Of a stretch of DNA of 64,000 nt, positions 17,879-26,731 are shown piece by piece. Position numbers and translations under genes: made by a program. Source of the stretch: Nostoc sphaeroides. Lineage in GTDB: Bacteria > Cyanobacteriota > Cyanobacteriia > Cyanobacteriales > Nostocaceae. The DNA lies in NCBI RefSeq assembly GCF_003443655.1, contig NZ_CP031941.1:5419001-5483000 (forward strand). The letters run 5' to 3'. The notes under the pieces are model-generated. The model did no database searches and was not told the origin of the DNA. It saw only the letters and a list, made by a program, of their open reading frames with translations. Within the stretch, counting starts at the first letter, position 1; the number at the start of each line of letters is the position of its first letter.

Positions 17879-17984
17879 TATAGCCATTCTCGTTTACGTG
17901 AGGTACACCCGTAGGGGCACGGCACTGCCGTGCCCTTACACCTCGCGTATAATGTTGTACCGCATCTGAATGGGAACCGCTATA
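17879..17984. repeat. TATAGC-ended palindromic MITE, copy A
   Basis: 106-bp inverted-repeat element: tatagcc...cgtttacgtgaggtacaccc at one end, gatgcggtac-type sequence and aaccgctata at the other, with ggcactgcc at the centre. Five copies are in the window (17879, 21098, 51439, 56835, 60875 truncated). Confidence 0.85.
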
Positions 17985-18462
17985 TTACATAAGTAGTTGA
18001 AATTTTCAATGAGTGAAGTTTTAATTCTAGGGCTTTCAATGTGGTGAAATTTTTGGACAATAATTCCTCTTTTATCTGTCACTCTATGGTTTAGAAATTA
18101 CTTTCAAACCGCAGAGGCACAGAGAAGCCAGTGCGTTGGGCGGGTTCCCCGACTTGAAGCAACTGGCGCAGCGCAGAGAGAAGAAAAGATATTTTACGAG
18201 TCACGTTGAAAGGGCTAGTTTTAACTCCAAGACACCAGTATTACCAAGCCCTTCGGGCAGGGAACTCTTAAGAGGGAACAGGGAACAGCTTTGAAAACCT
18301 GCCCGAATTTTGGGTCTAAAGCCCCTAAATTTATTTATGAAAAAAAATAAAAACATTTTTTAAGGGGACGCGCAGCGCAAGAAAAAATACGTCCTTGTAC
18401 AAATCCCCTAATTTTAATTATGGGGATTTCCCTGTTCCCTCTTGCCTGTTCCCTGTTCCCTT
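17985..18462. other. Repeat-rich intergenic region, no gene seen
   Basis: Contains fragments of genomic repeats: the gcagaggcacagagaag type at 18110-18190 and gggaacaggg / ccctgttccc tracts at 18270-18300 and 18430-18460 that can pair with each other. No convincing reading frame. Confidence 0.5.
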
Positions 18463-18861
18463 TTAATCGGCATCTATGCTGTAGTATCGATTCTCAAAGG
18501 TTGTCGAGTTTTTCTGTGCTTCCTTAAAAAGCCAAAACATCAGGTAAATGCCAAAATATTGCTGTTTTTCTTTTTCGTCATAAGTCACAAATTTTTCAGC
18601 CTGTTGATATCGCTCTAACGCTTGCCGAAAGTTCTTTTTTGTAACTTTCTCTCCTAATGCTTGAGATAGCAATTGCCATAACGTAGACCCGACATCCTTC
18701 TTTATATAATCGAGGCAGTAGCCGCGATCGTTGGCAAACTGTTCGTATGTCTGATTTTCAGAAGATGCTTTTAACAAATCACTTTGTAAATCAGTCAAGT
18801 GTCTGCCAGATGATTTCGATACCACTTTATCCGCAATAGTTAATAACTCTTGGATGTTCAT
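18463..18861 (-). CDS. Stand-alone HTH_VMAP-like domain protein
   Basis: 132 residues. The first ~85 (MNIQELLTIADKVVSKSSGR, LTDLQSDLLKASSENQTYEQ, then DVGSTLWQLLSQALGEKVTK) match the N-terminal helix-turn-helix domain found at the front of cyanobacterial vWA-MoxR-associated (VMAP) and NB-ARC/WD40 conflict proteins. There it is usually followed by an ATPase, TPR or effector domain; here only about 45 residues (QQYFGIYLMFWLFKEAQKN) follow. It could be an orphan adaptor or a truncated signalling protein. No partner effector is next to it. Domain call is moderate. Confidence 0.6.
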   Translation of the reverse strand: MNIQELLTIADKVVSKSSGRHLTDLQSDLLKASSENQTYEQFANDRGYCLDYIKKDVGSTLWQLLSQALGEKVTKKNFRQALERYQQAEKFVTYDEKEKQQYFGIYLMFWLFKEAQKNSTTFENRYYSIDAD

Positions 18862-19567
18862 ACGTCAAACTAATCTGATGAATTTTATGTAGATGCTTAA
18901 TTCTCGGAAATTAAAGAGTTTAAACCCTTTCTCCCACCCAAAGGGAGCTTTTTCGGTCATATAAAATTTATCAACTTGAGATAATTTAAAATATTGTTTA
19001 TCTAAGTATTTGTAATGATACAAGGTATTAACTAATTTATGAGCAAGTTTATTTTATCTTTAAAAAATCAGCTTCTATTGAATAACTTTTCAAAGAGTTT
19101 ATTTAATCTTCATTTTGACTTTAAAATTGTATTATCTTTTCTTTAAATTTTTTACTTCTTATCTTCTTATTTAGAGTTAATTTTATCTTTGCTTTATGAA
19201 TATTAATCTTTGCCAATTTCCCACTTAACCCCACAAAAACCCCCTCGCGCTTTTTCTCGATAGTTGAGAATATTAATTCGTGATGAATAACGAACAGCAA
19301 AAGTTCAGAAACATCCACACTTTAAAGAGTAAATCAAGTGGCAGATACTACTTGTTTTAATGAGGTAAAGCACCCAATTAGTAAACCAAGTAGACCAGCG
19401 TAAAAATTTGTCGTTGGGATAAGGCAGGAAGCAAGAGGTAGGAGGTAGGAGGCAAGAAGAAAGACAATTTTTATTGAATTTATCTTTCTTAGTTTGGTTT
19501 TATTCTGCCAAGTTACTTAATCCATGACTCTTAACACTCTTCCTTTGCAATATCTAAAAAACTTCAA
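18862..19567. other. Very AT-rich intergenic region, no gene seen
   Basis: About 700 bp of unusually AT-rich DNA with no supported gene; a 65-codon minus-strand frame at 19121-19318 has low-complexity Lys/Ile composition and no motif. Short gcaagaggtaggagg tracts lie at 19430-19460. Upstream of the secreted-protein cluster, so its promoter should be in the last 100 bases. Confidence 0.5.
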
Positions 19568-20185
19568 ATGTTTAAAAAAGCTCTACGACTATTTACTAAC
19601 CATTCCTTATTATGTCTACTCGGAGTAGTTAGCATAAATCTCGAAGCCCAAGCACAGTCTGTCACTAACTCTGTTAATTCTCAATCTCAGCCTAATCAAG
19701 AGCAGACTCTTGATAATCAACAACGCAACTCTGCTGCAATTAATCAAACAGGAGTTTACAACCTGGGTGAATCGGCTACTTATAAGATTCAAGGAGTAGC
19801 TGGAATTAATGTTGTGTGTCCGAGGCCATCTTTAATATTAGGAACTTCTTTGAGTTCCTATGACGGGATTAGTTTATCTAACAATGCCTCTTATGCTATG
19901 AATGCTTCTATAGTTTTCCCTTTGGGTGGAAGCTTAGAGAGTACTTGCAAACAAATGGCTGAAACTATTTCTCGTAAGACTCAATATGATGTAGAAATTA
20001 TCAATGCTCGTGCCTGTGCTGAATTAATCAGTGCTGGTATCCAACTAAGCCCCGACAGCTTTCCTACTATTTCTGCTGTCTGTAAAGGGGTTGCTATAAA
20101 CAGAAATAATACAAATGAGCCTAACAAACTTCCCAGGTTCCAGTCTCAAGAATTACCTAAAAATGAGGCTGAAAAAGACAACTAA
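19568..20185 (+). CDS. Secreted protein of unknown function (cluster gene 1)
   Basis: 205 residues with a signal peptide (MFKKALRLFTNHSLLCLLGV then VSINLEAQAQ; cleavage after AQA likely near residue 29). The N-terminal part of the mature chain is Gln/Asn-rich. The core GVAGINVVCPRPSLILGTSL, with cysteines at CPRP, STCKQM, RACAEL and AVCKG, suggests a disulfide-stabilised domain. I do not recognise the family. Two small secreted paralogues start 20 and 530 bases downstream on the same strand, so it probably belongs to one export-related unit with them. Confidence 0.65.
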   Translation: MFKKALRLFTNHSLLCLLGVVSINLEAQAQSVTNSVNSQSQPNQEQTLDNQQRNSAAINQTGVYNLGESATYKIQGVAGINVVCPRPSLILGTSLSSYDGISLSNNASYAMNASIVFPLGGSLESTCKQMAETISRKTQYDVEIINARACAELISAGIQLSPDSFPTISAVCKGVAINRNNTNEPNKLPRFQSQELPKNEAEKDN

Positions 20186-20205
20186 TTCACAACGAGGATA
20201 AACTC

Positions 20206-20586
20206 ATGAAAAAAGTTCTTGGTTTGGCTATTCTTGCTACCTTCTTGGCTACCCCTGCTTTTGCTGGTGAAACATTTGTGCGTGACGAAAATTCCTGGAG
20301 TAACACTGTAACAAACACAGATTTAAAACTTGATTCTAAGACTTTTTCCCAACGTAACGAAAAATATAATTCTTGGGCTGAAAAAGATTACGTCGATGGT
20401 GCTATTGATATCAGCACACCTGCTAGTGGTACAGAAATTTCCTTTGATAAATTTATCAATAATACAGCAGGTAGTGAGCTATATGGTAAATATAGTGAAA
20501 CTAATTGGACTAAGCTTGGTGGTACTATTAAGACTAGAACTAACGAATATACTAATGCTCACGAAACCAGCGCAGGTGTTCGTTAA
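20206..20586 (+). CDS. Small secreted protein, tandem paralogue 1
   Basis: 126 residues. Signal peptide MKKVLGLAILATFLATPAFA with AFA cleavage, mature start GETFVRDENSW. The mature part is Ser/Thr/Asn-rich, predicted beta-type, and ends in HETSAGVR. It is clearly paralogous to the next gene: identical MKKVLGLAI start, GETFV mature start and HETSAG(V/I)R end, with a divergent middle. A gaggataaactc leader gives a Shine-Dalgarno-like GAGG. Function unknown; extracellular, periplasmic or outer-membrane-associated. Confidence 0.7.
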   Translation: MKKVLGLAILATFLATPAFAGETFVRDENSWSNTVTNTDLKLDSKTFSQRNEKYNSWAEKDYVDGAIDISTPASGTEISFDKFINNTAGSELYGKYSETNWTKLGGTIKTRTNEYTNAHETSAGVR

Positions 20587-20715
20587 TTATTAATAGTGCT
20601 TGATGGAATTTGAAAATATTCTAGGGTGATTAATCCACCCTAGTACTTCTTTTAGTTACTTTGGCAAGATTAGTTTTTCTGACAAAGCTAACTAATTTAT
20701 AATGAGGACAAAGTA

Positions 20716-21096
20716 ATGAAAAAAGTTCTCGGTTTAGCTATTATTGCTAGTTTGTTTGCTAGCCCTACTTTAGCCGGTGAGACTTTTGTTTTGAACCAGT
20801 GGACAATTCAGCAAAGCAGAACAAAGACTAATTTAAATATCGATAATATAACCAATTCAACTCGCACCCAAGATTACAACTCTTCATCTAATAATATTTC
20901 CATTGATGGCAAGGTTGAAACCGAGTACAACAATGGTAAAGTCGGAAAAGTTTTTAAAGATTTTACTGTTCAGAAAGCTGGTGCTGAACTAAATGGTAGT
21001 TTTTATGAAGAGACGACAGCTAGAGTCTGGGGTACGATCAATACTATTACGAATTCATACACCAGCACTCACGAAACTAGTGCAGGGATTCGTTAG
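20716..21096 (+). CDS. Small secreted protein, tandem paralogue 2
   Basis: 126 residues, same length as the preceding paralogue. Signal peptide MKKVLGLAIIASLFASPTLA, mature start GETFVLNQW, end HETSAGIR. The middle has many Asn/Thr/Ser residues and little identity with its neighbour, so the ends appear constrained and the middle has drifted or been selected for change. A taatgaggacaaagta leader resembles the one before the first paralogue. A MITE is inserted two bases after the stop. Function unknown. Confidence 0.7.
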   Translation: MKKVLGLAIIASLFASPTLAGETFVLNQWTIQQSRTKTNLNIDNITNSTRTQDYNSSSNNISIDGKVETEYNNGKVGKVFKDFTVQKAGAELNGSFYEETTARVWGTINTITNSYTSTHETSAGIR

Positions 21097-21097
21097 T

Positions 21098-21204
21098 TAT
21101 AGTGGTTCCCATTCAGATGCGGTACAACATTATATCGCGAGGTGTAGGGGCACGGCAGTGCCGTGCCCCTACGGGTGTACCTCACGTAAACGATAACCGC
21201 TATA
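21098..21204. repeat. TATAGC-ended palindromic MITE, copy B
   Basis: 107 bp, opposite orientation to copy A: tatagtggttcccattcag ... cgtaaacgataaccgctata, with the ggcacggcagtgccgtgcc centre. It starts directly after the stop codon of the second small secreted protein. Confidence 0.85.
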
Positions 21205-21261
21205 TTACCCTAATTTATATTATTGGAGAAAATTGTAGGGTGATTATTCCACTCTTTTTTT

Positions 21262-21717
21262 ATGAAATATTCAATATTATTAGCTGTTGCTTTATTGGCA
21301 TGGATTGCGTTTTTCTATTCCTATAGAGTTTTTTCTATTACTCAGATGCCTACTTTCTTTATCAACTCTATGTTCAAAGTCTTTAATCAAAATACTAATG
21401 AAACTATACAGATTCAACAGATAAATTTGTCATCTGAAATCAGGGAAAATTTATATAACTCTATATCTACAGGCATGTCTTATGATGAAGTTCGTTCCAT
21501 TTTAGGCTGGGATGGTATCTTGATTTATGAAAACAATATTGATTCCCCTGATGGACAAATACATGAAAAGATTTACCAGTGGAACAATCAAGATGTTTAT
21601 TTGACTGATTACGAATCTCAAAGATCAGATATCAATCCATACTGGAGTTTCACACTTAGATTTCAAAACGATATCCTCATCAATAAAGCATCTTTTAACC
21701 TAATACGCTTGGGTTAA
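21262..21717 (+). CDS. Membrane-anchored SmpA/BLIP-like protein
   Basis: 151 residues. One N-terminal membrane segment or uncleaved signal (KYSILLAVALLAWIAFFYSY). The region SISTGMSYDEVRSILGWDG is the helical motif typical of SmpA/OmlA/BLIP-type folds (GMSxxEVxxILG), followed by beta-type sequence (EKIYQWNNQDVYL, WSFTLRFQNDILI). Such domains bind other envelope proteins. It follows the secreted paralogues on the same strand after the MITE and may once have been in the same unit. Function unknown. Confidence 0.6.
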   Translation: MKYSILLAVALLAWIAFFYSYRVFSITQMPTFFINSMFKVFNQNTNETIQIQQINLSSEIRENLYNSISTGMSYDEVRSILGWDGILIYENNIDSPDGQIHEKIYQWNNQDVYLTDYESQRSDINPYWSFTLRFQNDILINKASFNLIRLG

Positions 21718-21746
21718 GGGCTACTGGCAAAAATTTTGGGTGTTTT

Positions 21747-21824
21747 GAGACGCGATAAATCGCCGTCTCTATAAGACGCGATAAATCGCCGTCTCTATAA
21801 GACGCGATAAATCGCCGTCTCTAC
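21747..21824. repeat. Three tandem 26-bp units of a palindromic repeat
   Basis: Units of gacgcgataaatcgccgtct plus ctataa, starting at 21749, 21775 and 21801. The unit itself is an inverted repeat (gagacg...cgtctc). Single copies lie at 25263-25310 and related ones at 35594 and 43806. Confidence 0.85.
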
Positions 21825-22383
21825 AAGTGTTTTGGTCTTATCTGAACTGTATTGTGTTTTAACCTACAAACTTAGAGGAGCGATCGCTAATATCAACCGT
21901 ATAAACATTTAGCGATCGCTGATTCATAGTACTCAGTAACGGTTCACCATTAAACCGTTGCTAAAAATCTTCTTAATCTCATAAATCTTGCCAGCAAATA
22001 TTAACTAAATCTTAAAATAAATAATTTGTAACTAAATATACAGTATTTTTTTGGGTTTAATTTTTGAATACAAGAACGGCTTTTTTTCTATTTGTCTGAA
22101 ATGACTATAAATAAGTCTCTCTCAAGGCATTCGCAATAGGGATCAGTAAATCTCTAAGCAGTATTTAATTAAAAAACAATTTATGTATCTAAAGTAGGAG
22201 GGTAAAATCACTTAAATGTTAGGATAATATATAAAGATATCGTAAATATTTCAAATCTGAAATTTTGTTTAAAATAATCAGCCAATATTAATAAAGTTTG
22301 TTAAGTTGGCTGAAATCAAAATTTTTGCTAGTTTCACTAGCAGTTTTTTCAAATAAAAAATAGTTACAACCAGGGGTTTGAAA
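21825..22383. other. AT-rich intergenic region, no gene seen
   Basis: No supported gene. It contains agcgatcgct palindromes at 21879 and 21911, and near 22365 the leader of the small zinc-ribbon gene. Confidence 0.45.
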
Positions 22384-22563
22384 ATGCAGACAGTACAAAA
22401 AATTTACTGCCCAAATTGCGGCAGCCAAGCAGAACGCTATTACATTTCTGATAGTCAATTAACTCGAACACAATGCTCTAGTTGTGATTATTTGATGATT
22501 AGTTGCACCCGCACCGGCAAAGTGATTGAGGCTTACGCCCCAGGTATTTATGCACAACGCTAG
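22384..22563 (+). CDS. Small zinc-ribbon protein
   Basis: 59 residues with two Cys pairs, CPNCG near the N-terminus and CSSC at about 36-39, forming a four-Cys zinc ribbon. The rest (YYISDSQLTRTQ, TGKVIEAYAPGIYA) is conserved-looking. Similar tiny cyanobacterial proteins are often mis-annotated as PriA helicase because of the ribbon; there is no helicase domain. The ATG at 22384 is preferred over TTG at 22378. Function unknown; nucleic-acid or protein binding is likely. Confidence 0.75.
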   Translation: MQTVQKIYCPNCGSQAERYYISDSQLTRTQCSSCDYLMISCTRTGKVIEAYAPGIYAQR

Positions 22564-22640
22564 TTATTAAAAATTAAAAATTAGAGAATATTTTCTCTAA
22601 TTTCTAATAATAAAATTACTTGTCAACAATTTTGAACATT

Positions 22641-23111
22641 TTACAGGTTGTTCTTTTGCTGCCGGAGTTGTTGCTGTCGGATCTGTTCTTGTAATCTCAA
22701 TTGTTGCTGTTGTCTAATTTGTTGATCTTGTCTGAGTTGTTGCTGTTGTATTCTTAGTTGTTGCTGTTGTGTAAAGTCTTGCCATTGTTGCCTAAATTGT
22801 TGCTGTTGTAGTCTCAGTTGTTGCTGGCGGATCAGTTCTTGCCGTTGTTGTGTAAATTGTTGCTGTTGTAGTCTCTGTTGTTGTTGTAGTTGTGGTTGCT
22901 GAAACTGTTGCCGAAGTAATGTTTCGTTAAATTGCTCTTGTGTTCGCTGATTTTGCTGCTCTTGTTGTTGTCTCATTCTTTCTTGAAAAGACTCAGGTTG
23001 CTGAGGATTTGTCTGAATTATTTGTGCATAGGTAGGAGAATTAATCGATAAAGCTTTTGCAAGCACAATCAATAGTAGCCATGCTTTAACCATTAAGAAG
23101 CGATTCAACAT
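22641..23111 (-). CDS. Secreted glutamine-rich repeat protein
   Basis: 156 residues. Signal peptide at 1-30 (AWLLLIVLAKALSINSPTYA), then almost only Gln, Arg and Leu in irregular QQQLRLQQQ units to the C-terminus. At DNA level this is a degenerate repeat of gttgctgttg on the plus strand. Such proteins are likely disordered or coiled. No family function can be assigned. The reading frame is kept over the whole repeat and the signal peptide is good, so it is probably expressed. Confidence 0.6.
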   Translation of the reverse strand: MLNRFLMVKAWLLLIVLAKALSINSPTYAQIIQTNPQQPESFQERMRQQQEQQNQRTQEQFNETLLRQQFQQPQLQQQQRLQQQQFTQQRQELIRQQQLRLQQQQFRQQWQDFTQQQQLRIQQQQLRQDQQIRQQQQLRLQEQIRQQQLRQQKNNL

Positions 23112-23605
23112 AGAGTTATTTCCTCAATTGTTATAGGTTGGGTTGAGCGATCGCTAAACCCTTAAAATGTCAACATTATTTATAATTCAATACGCTTGGT
23201 GTTAGCACCAAAAACCTTGAAATGTGTAGGTTGGGTTGAGGAACGAAACCCAAGATTTAGGGACTTTGTTGGGTTGCGCTTTGCTTAACCCAACCTACAA
23301 TTTTCTTGTGTGATGTAGCCCATAACGTTCTCTAAATATCAATGCGTTGAGAATAGCTTTTTAAATCAAGGTTATATTTAGTGCATTATCTTGATTTTGC
23401 ATAAAAATCTCATTTTTTAGATATTCAATTCATCTTAATTAAATTATACATTTATATTTTTTACATGGTTTGCCGGATTTCCGTAATCCATCTACAGGAT
23501 TTAAAGCGGTTTTACACCATAGATAAACAGAGATAATTCTCAGGATAGATATATCTGGGTTTATCTGCGGTTCCATGTTTATTTATAAAATTGACTGCAA
23601 GAGGT
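23112..23605. other. Intergenic region with one MITE-like repeat
   Basis: Holds the GTAGGTTGGGTT element at 23226-23298 and AT-rich DNA; no gene seen. The tail of rlmN starts at 23606. Confidence 0.5.
23226..23298. repeat. GTAGGTTGGGTT inverted-repeat element
   Basis: 73 bp with ends gtaggttgggtt and aacccaacctac, flanked on the left by caatacgcttgg and ccaaaaaccttgaaa as at the 15802 copy. Confidence 0.8.
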
Positions 23606-24700
23606 TTAATTCTTACTTGCTCTCAATTGTCCACAAGCAGCATCAGCTTCTAAACCACGGGAATAACGCACACTAACAGCAGTATTTTGTTGCTTAAGGA
23701 CGTTGACAAATGCTTGAATGCGATCCCGGTTGGGGCGTTTGTAGTCTACTTCTTGGATGGGGTTGTAGGGAATCAAATTCACATGACTTTGGAATCCTCG
23801 CAGGCATTTTGAAAGTTCCAATGCATGTTCTGGTAAATCGTTAACACCAGCGAGGAGAACATATTCAAAGGTAACGCGGCGTCCAGTGATTTCCACATAT
23901 TCTCGACATTCAGTCAGCAAATCTTCTAGAGGATAGGCGCGGGCGCTGGGGATGAGTTTTTCCCGCAGCGCTTGATTGGGGGCGTGGAGACTAACAGCGA
24001 GAGTGATTTGCAAATTGTTTTGCGCGAACTGACGGATACGATCGCGAATACCCACTGTAGAAACTGTAAGCGATCGCTGCCCAATACCGACATCTTGATT
24101 CAGGCATTTCAGCGCTGCTAGGACATTCTCAGTATTCAACAACGGTTCGCCTAGTCCCATAAATACGACATTGCTAACCCGTTGCTGAAAATCTTCTTGC
24201 ACAGTTAACACCTGATCAACAATTTCATGGCGTGCTAGGTTCCGCTTGAAGCCTCCTTTACCAGTAGCGCAGAAATCACACGCCATTGGGCAACCCACCT
24301 GAGTAGAGACGCAAACTGTCAAACGGGATTTTGGCCCATCTCCCGCTTCTGCAAAGGTGGGGATGCCAACAGTTTCAATAATTTGATCGTCTGCTAATCG
24401 TAAAAGAAATTTGACTGTGCCATCGGGAGCCTCAGAGCGGTAATGTAAAGTTGAGCGCCCAATGGGAACTTCTGCTACTTCCTTCCGCCATTGCTTGGAG
24501 AAGACAGAAATATCAGCTAGCGATCGCACTCCCTTGTCATAGATCCATTCATGCAGCTGCTTTCCTCTGTAAGCAGGTTGTCCCTGCTGCTGCACCCAAG
24601 TGGTTAAATCCGCAAGAGAAGCGCCGAGAAGGGGGGGAATTAATTCTGATTTTACTGGGTTGTGTAACTCAACTTGAGATACAAGAGGCGTAGCAGACAT
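23606..24700 (-). CDS. rlmN: RlmN, dual-specificity 23S rRNA/tRNA adenine-C2 methyltransferase
   Basis: Radical SAM enzyme that methylates A2503 of 23S rRNA and A37 of some tRNAs. 364 residues. The radical SAM cluster cysteines are C137, C141 and C144 in GCPMACDFCATGKGG, and the second catalytic cysteine is C356 in ADAACGQLR. The N-terminal RNA-binding domain (PAYRGKQLHEWIYDKGV) is present. The start ATG gives a short N-terminal extension before ELIPPLLGASLADL. The MIF-like gene lies 78 bases upstream on the same strand. Confidence 0.96.
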   Translation of the reverse strand: MSATPLVSQVELHNPVKSELIPPLLGASLADLTTWVQQQGQPAYRGKQLHEWIYDKGVRSLADISVFSKQWRKEVAEVPIGRSTLHYRSEAPDGTVKFLLRLADDQIIETVGIPTFAEAGDGPKSRLTVCVSTQVGCPMACDFCATGKGGFKRNLARHEIVDQVLTVQEDFQQRVSNVVFMGLGEPLLNTENVLAALKCLNQDVGIGQRSLTVSTVGIRDRIRQFAQNNLQITLAVSLHAPNQALREKLIPSARAYPLEDLLTECREYVEITGRRVTFEYVLLAGVNDLPEHALELSKCLRGFQSHVNLIPYNPIQEVDYKRPNRDRIQAFVNVLKQQNTAVSVRYSRGLEADAACGQLRASKN

Positions 24701-24778
24701 AAAAAATCAAGAGTTGATGTAGGATCTCTATCCTACACCTGCCAGATTAACTTAGTCTTGACCAAAGAAAGAGGGAAA

Positions 24779-25132
24779 TTACCCAAAGGTTGTACCGTTC
24801 CAGCCCCACATCGCACCCTTAGCATCTGCAAACTCTATGTAAATGCGATTTTTCGGCACACCTAGAGTTTGGTTAATCTGCTGGCAAAAATCTTGACTCA
24901 TTGCTGCGGTTTGGTCTGGCTTCATTGTGCCGATGCTCTTAATTTCAATATAGCAAACCGGGTCTGTATTCCCTGCAAAAGTCATGGGAATTTCTGACTC
25001 AAAAGCAGTCATGACATAGGATTCTGGTTTTCCCAAATGTTTCGCTAACTTGGCTGATAAGCTTAAAAGCATTGATTCAATTTCAGCTTTTTGAGGAGCA
25101 GTTGCAGAAGTTTGCACTTTAATTAATGGCAT
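24779..25132 (-). CDS. MIF/tautomerase-superfamily protein
   Basis: 117 residues of the macrophage-migration-inhibitory-factor/phenylpyruvate tautomerase fold. The catalytic N-terminal proline follows the initiator Met (MPLIKVQT). The family segments KHLGKPESYVMTAFE, CYIEIKSIG and RIYIEFADAKGAMWGWNGTT, the last near-invariant, are all present. It probably has keto-enol tautomerase activity as a trimer; the biological role in cyanobacteria is not settled. It lies directly upstream of rlmN on the same strand. Confidence 0.92.
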   Translation of the reverse strand: MPLIKVQTSATAPQKAEIESMLLSLSAKLAKHLGKPESYVMTAFESEIPMTFAGNTDPVCYIEIKSIGTMKPDQTAAMSQDFCQQINQTLGVPKNRIYIEFADAKGAMWGWNGTTFG

Positions 25133-25262
25133 AGTACCGAATTGGGATTTGGGATTTTATTCACATTGTTAAGTTTATCGAAACGCAGAGGCAATAGGGA
25201 GATGAGGGGGACAAGGAGAATAACCAATGCCCAATGCCCTAGTAGTGTGTCAAGAAATAATT

Positions 25263-25310
25263 GATGGATAAATTTCCTGTAGAGACGGCGATTTATCGCG
25301 TCTCTCTAAC
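25263..25310. repeat. Single palindromic gagacg/cgtctc repeat
   Basis: gtagagacggcgatttatcg followed by cgtctct, one copy of the unit tandemly repeated at 21747-21824. Confidence 0.7.
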
Positions 25311-25341
25311 CGTCAAAATAAATTTGACAGACCACTAGCCT

Positions 25342-26133
25342 TTAGTTATGAGATGAACGGAATAGATGACTATGTTCGGGATGATATAAACGCGATCGCC
25401 CTTTATTTGCCGAGAGGGCTGGACTGATTATATAAAGTGTAGTGCGAATTAGTTCTTCTTTATGAGTGCAGTCTGCCATTTCATTCAGGGGAACAACCTT
25501 GATTTTTTCATCGGGCCATCCGATGCGAAAGCAAATTGCAATGGGGGTTTCGGCTGGATAGTGTTCGAGTAGTTTAGCTTGGGCATTTTCGACGTGACGC
25601 GCACTCAAATACAGGCAGAGGCTAGCCTGATGTGCCGCGAGAGTAGTTAATTCCTCAGTGGCGGGGACTTCTGTACGTCCACTGATCCGAGTCAAAATGA
25701 TAGTTTGGACTAAACCGGGGACAGTCAACTCTACTTTGAGTTTGGCAGCTGCGGCTTGAAAGGCGCTGATACCTGGGATGACTTCAAAAGGAATATTTGC
25801 CTCTGCTAAGAGGTGCATTTGCTCGTGGATGGCGCTGTAGAGACTAGGATCGCCAGAATGGAGACGGACTAGAGATTTGTGTTGCGATCGCACCCGATCT
25901 ATCATGATCGGCAAAATCTCTTCTAAAGTTTGATTGGCAGTTCTAATGATCTCCGCATCTTTTCGGCAAAGTTCTAAAATCTGTTCAGGTATTAAAGAAT
26001 CAGCAAATAAAATCACATCAGCAACAGCCAGTAGTTTCTGCGCCTTCACCGTCAATAAATCAGGATCTCCAGGCCCTGCTCCCACAATGTACACAGATGG
26101 TTCTATGGCATATAGTGTTTTTTCATAACTCAT
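25342..26133 (-). CDS. cobM: Precorrin-4 C11-methyltransferase
   Basis: 263-residue SAM-dependent tetrapyrrole methylase of cobalamin synthesis. The N-terminal VYIVGAGPGDPDLLTVKAQ is the methylase signature, followed by DVILFADSLIPEQIL, VRLHSGDPSLYSAIHEQM (SAM-binding) and the IPGISAFQAAAAKLKVELT region typical of CobM/CbiF. The C-terminal ~20 residues (GRSRLYHPEHSHLF) are a common extension. No other cob genes are adjacent. Confidence 0.93.
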   Translation of the reverse strand: MSYEKTLYAIEPSVYIVGAGPGDPDLLTVKAQKLLAVADVILFADSLIPEQILELCRKDAEIIRTANQTLEEILPIMIDRVRSQHKSLVRLHSGDPSLYSAIHEQMHLLAEANIPFEVIPGISAFQAAAAKLKVELTVPGLVQTIILTRISGRTEVPATEELTTLAAHQASLCLYLSARHVENAQAKLLEHYPAETPIAICFRIGWPDEKIKVVPLNEMADCTHKEELIRTTLYIISPALSANKGRSRLYHPEHSHLFRSSHN

Positions 26134-26289
26134 TTTTTCGGTATATCCAAGCTTTGTGCAAACTCTTTCAAAAGTCCCAAATCCCTATCGTTAAGCCTTG
26201 TTTCAACGCTATTTTTTATAAGCATAATTACGACAATTCGCCGTAATTTATGATACACTTCAATGGTGCAGGTTTAATCAAATTAATAG

Positions 26290-26595
26290 CTAGCGGCTTC
26301 CTGTACACTGTACCTTGAAAACTCAGAGTATGGGGTTCTACCCAGTAACTAGACTTCAATGAAGTCGCTTTCTGTGGGTAGGTAAAACTCTGACAGTACA
26401 AGGGTAATGAACATTTGTCTTGAAAAGTTGTTCATGGGGGAAACCCCCAAGACCACACTTTTCGGTTTGTATTGTTCAATTCTGCGGAGGGGCATCTCGT
26501 GGAATTAAAATAAAGCTCAGTTAATATCCGACGGGATACCGGGAGTTGCTGAGAAGCCTACACTGTATGCTTGCATCGGTATAGGAGTATGTCAC
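26290..26595 (+). ncRNA. Orphan omegaRNA-like structured RNA / IS605 right-end remnant
   Basis: No reading frame, but strong nested pairing: ccttg (26310) with caagg (26398), tcagagt with actctga, gacttcaatgaagtc hairpin, gggggaaaccccc hairpin at 26436-26448 and gtcttg/caagac around it. The 3' end (gctgagaagcctacactgta ... ggtataggagtatgtcac) forms a subterminal hairpin followed by GTCAC, resembling the right end and omegaRNA scaffold region of cyanobacterial IS605 tnpB elements as I remember them. No tnpB lies beside it. It is on the plus strand between two minus-strand genes, and a plus-strand terminator follows at 26704. Confidence 0.45.
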
Positions 26596-26703
26596 AAGAA
26601 CACACGGCAATCCCTCAAAAAACTTTTTTGATATTTTCTCAGTATCTTTCCGGATTCACCCTTTTTCCCTAGTAGAGAGTAATGGTAGATGCACCCTGGT
26701 TAA

Positions 26704-26731
26704 GCCCTAGAGAATACTCTGGGGCATTTTT
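26704..26731 (+). terminator. Plus-strand terminator in the cobM-lgt gap
   Basis: Stem GCCCTAGAG / CTCTGGGGC with loop AATA, then catttttt. Both flanking genes are on the minus strand, so it implies a plus-strand transcript, probably the structured RNA upstream. Confidence 0.65.

Noticed and set aside
19121..19318. Minus-strand frame of 65 codons in the AT-rich gap
   Set aside because: Low-complexity Lys/Ile composition, no motif, no ribosome site, no neighbour context.
21102..21326. Plus-strand frame of 74 codons running through MITE copy B
   Set aside because: Its first half is the palindromic MITE, and similar frames arise in other copies of the repeat; it also overlaps the supported gene at 21262.
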